DNA from: Arthrobacter sp. SDTb3-6
Lineage (GTDB): Bacteria > Actinomycetota > Actinomycetes > Actinomycetales > Micrococcaceae
Length of the DNA stretch: 64,000 nucleotides
Assembly: GCF_013376095.1 (NCBI RefSeq)
Contig: NZ_JAAMFN010000010.1
Location: 1 to 64,000 of the forward strand
Direction: 5' to 3'
Below, piece after piece: positions 62,584 to 64,000 of this stretch. Under the pieces are notes generated by a model. It ran no database searches. It had not been told where the DNA came from and saw only the letters and a list, made by a program, of their open reading frames with translations. Numbering within the stretch: the first letter of the stretch is position 1; every line of letters begins with the position of its first letter. Position numbers and translations under genes: made by a program.

Positions 62584-63243
62584 ATGTCGAACTACTTGAC
62601 GATCCGGGGCTTTGCCTCGTCACCCGTCGAACTGCATACCAAGGACTCCGGGCTGGTCATTGGCAAGTTCAGGATGGGTTCCAATGACAGGGTCCTGGAT
62701 CCCTCCACGAACGAATGGGGCGACGGTCCCACCAACTGGTACCGCGTCAACACCTTCCGGACCCTGGCCGGCAACGTCGCCGCCAGCATCAAAAAAGGTG
62801 ACCGTATCATCGTGACCGGCAAGTTGAAGATCAACACCTACACCAAGCTTGACGGGACCCAGGGCATGTCAGTCGAGATCGACGCCGATTCCGTCGGCGC
62901 CGACCTGAAGTTCGGAAGCTGCGCCTACCACCGCAATTCCACCCAGCGCCCCGGCTCCCAGCCACAGCATGGTCAGCAGTCCCCGGACGACTCCGGAGCC
63001 ACCTCCGAGGCGGGCTTCAACACTGCGGAGGATGGACGGACATCCACCGCGCCCGACCTGGACGCTGAAGGCGGTGAGGTGGATGAGGATGATGACGAGG
63101 CCGCAGCCGCCGCACAAAATGCTGACGGCAGCGCCGTGCCGGATGAGGACGGCCGGTATGAGGGGGCGGGAGACAATACTGACGAAGAGGCATATGTGGA
63201 CAAGGAAACCGGGGAACTCGTCAAGAGCGGCCCACCGTTCTGA
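62584..63243 (+). CDS. ssb: single-stranded DNA-binding protein (chromosomal-type)
   Basis: A 219-residue SSB. The OB fold is residues 1-115 (YLTIRGFASSPVELHTKDSG; NWYRVNTFRTLAGNVAASIK; GDRIIVTGKLKINTYTKLDG). The long, highly acidic C-terminal tail (EVDEDDDEAAAA) ends DKETGELVKSGPPF; the terminal PPF recalls the partner-binding tip of housekeeping SSBs. AAGGAAA precedes ATG 62584. It lies just outside site E, with the tRNA and ettA, and differs from the ICE copy in length and tail. It may be the second ssb (ssbB-like) of the chromosome. Confidence 0.9.
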   Translation: MSNYLTIRGFASSPVELHTKDSGLVIGKFRMGSNDRVLDPSTNEWGDGPTNWYRVNTFRTLAGNVAASIKKGDRIIVTGKLKINTYTKLDGTQGMSVEIDADSVGADLKFGSCAYHRNSTQRPGSQPQHGQQSPDDSGATSEAGFNTAEDGRTSTAPDLDAEGGEVDEDDDEAAAAAQNADGSAVPDEDGRYEGAGDNTDEEAYVDKETGELVKSGPPF

Positions 63244-63294
63244 GCCACGCCTGCGATGGCGCCCACCCGTCAAGGCGCGTGACACAATGGCGGG

Positions 63295-63819
63295 GTGACT
63301 GCGATGAACCTGACACCCCGCCGGCCGTTCCTTCCTGCCAGGAACCGGCTGCGTGCCACGGCAGCGGCACTGGCGCTTGCTGCCACGCTGGCCGCCACCG
63401 GGTGTTCAACGCTCCCGGCCGGTACAAGCGCCGCGCAAAGCCCCTCGCAGGCAGCCAGCCAAGAAGCCAAGGCGAGCAGCACAGCGGGTCCTAAGGAATC
63501 AGCTAAAGCCAAGCAACCGGCGTCGGACGCGGCGGCCTTGGCGGCAAGGGTCAAGACCTCCCTGACCGCGCTGGGCAACACCACAAAGTCGCCAAATCGG
63601 GGCCAGATGATGCAGGCCATGTTGTCGGCGGGTGCGGTCAAGAACACCGTGGAGGTTTCCATCGACAAGACCCCCACGGGCCTGGCCGTGGACGCCATCC
63701 AGTCTGCAGCACGGGTGGCCAAGGAGTGTGTCATTGGCCAGGTGCGCGACGGCAAGGCTGCCGTCACAGTCCTGCCGGTGCTCGCCACCGACCTCTGCTT
63801 TGTTGGCGACCAACACTGA
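63295..63819 (+). CDS. DUF6993-like lipoprotein
   Basis: A 174-residue exported lipoprotein. An Arg-rich n-region, a hydrophobic stretch (ATAAALALAATLAAT) and a lipobox ending at Cys37 (ATGC) predict attachment to the membrane outside. An Ala/Ser/Lys linker precedes a small domain with VEVSIDKTPTGLAVDAIQSA and AKECVIGQVRDG, which matches my recollection of actinobacterial DUF6993. The start is GTG 63295 or ATG 63304. It lies between ssb and ettA on the same strand. The function is unknown. Confidence 0.75.
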   Translation: MTAMNLTPRRPFLPARNRLRATAAALALAATLAATGCSTLPAGTSAAQSPSQAASQEAKASSTAGPKESAKAKQPASDAAALAARVKTSLTALGNTTKSPNRGQMMQAMLSAGAVKNTVEVSIDKTPTGLAVDAIQSAARVAKECVIGQVRDGKAAVTVLPVLATDLCFVGDQH

Positions 63820-63874
63820 CCTCAGCCCTGCCTTGAATGTGAGTTAACCCCCTGCACCCACTAACCTATTGGGT

Positions 63875-64000
63875 ATGGCGGAATTTATTTACACGATGTC
63901 CAACGCCCGCAAGGCCGTTGGCGACAAACTCATTCTTGACAACGTAAGCATGTCCTTTTTCCCGGGTGCCAAGATTGGCGTCGTGGGACCCAACGGTGCC
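63875..64000 (+). CDS. ettA: energy-dependent translational throttle protein EttA, 5' part
   Basis: The first 42 codons of an ABC-F ATPase, cut off by the window end. AEFIYTMSNARKAVGDKLIL then DNVSMSFFPGAKIGVVGPNG is the EttA N-terminus, with the beginning of Walker A (GPNGA). EttA binds the ribosomal E site and gates translation under low ATP. It is a core gene and marks stable chromosome to the right of the islands. Confidence 0.92.
   Translation, partial: MAEFIYTMSNARKAVGDKLILDNVSMSFFPGAKIGVVGPNGA

Overview
The window comes from a high-GC Gram-positive actinobacterium, most likely an Arthrobacter-type member of the Micrococcaceae. The evidence is the codon usage, the actinobacterial family set (SCO6880-type conjugation ATPase partner, DUF4192, DUF4913, DUF6993-like lipoprotein) and an epimerase that looks like the Arthrobacter D-allulose 3-epimerase. 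The start of ettA at the right edge, with ssb, the lipoprotein and a tRNA gene before it, looks like ordinary chromosome. Almost everything to the left looks like accumulated accessory DNA.

The main structural result is a row of five related attachment-like sites, all in the same orientation. I call them A (about 2641-3981), B (12180-12505), C (21463-21786), D (25694-26015) and E (62165-62362). Each carries a shared core of a GC-rich half-hairpin followed by the 3' third of a tRNA. Around the core lie short repeated AAAACGTGA motifs, arranged like the arm sites of a tyrosine recombinase. Only site E ends in a complete tRNA, tRNA-Arg(TCT), whose terminator-like hairpin contains the core. The region therefore reads as a tandem pile-up of integrative elements on one tRNA-Arg gene, cut into segments of about 8.5 kb (A-B), 9.3 kb (B-C), 4.2 kb (C-D) and 36.5 kb (D-E). 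Only the last segment has an integrase, so the others look like integrase-less, att-bounded cassettes.

Contents by region. Left of A: a ChrB-like regulator and an MFS exporter, divergent from a DUF2127 membrane protein across a palindromic operator. Inside A: a 1056-bp transposon (TGTT...AACA ends, 7-bp target duplication) carrying a DUF6431 protein. A-B: hypothetical and defence-like genes (DUF1643, a truncated Pycsar-type membrane effector, two PD-(D/E)XK-like proteins). B-C: a complete D-allulose-type sugar module, with a LacI repressor divergent from epimerase, ABC transporter and PfkB kinase, and a promoter overlapped by four related operators. The proposed route is uptake of a rare ketohexose, C3 epimerisation to fructose and phosphorylation to fructose 6-phosphate. 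C-D: an unknown protein, a DUF4238 protein and a GNAT acetyltransferase.

D-E is a conjugative element. It has a NACHT STAND NTPase, integrase and excisionase, two small regulators and a sigma-like protein. A plus-strand transfer operon follows (VirB6-like, SCO6880, VirB4-like ATPase, VirD4-type coupling protein, a lytic transglycosylase/NlpC-P60 enzyme, an ArdC/ImmA-like protein and SSB). A minus-strand mobilisation operon holds a MobF relaxase-helicase, with an oriT candidate beside it. Its defence cargo is a DNA cytosine methyltransferase facing a four-gene overlapping operon (MORC/MutL-like GHKL ATPase, Z1 helicase, DUF4420 PD-(D/E)XK nuclease, DUF4357-like protein). This is a variant of the MTase-GHKL-Z1-DUF4420 restriction-like system.
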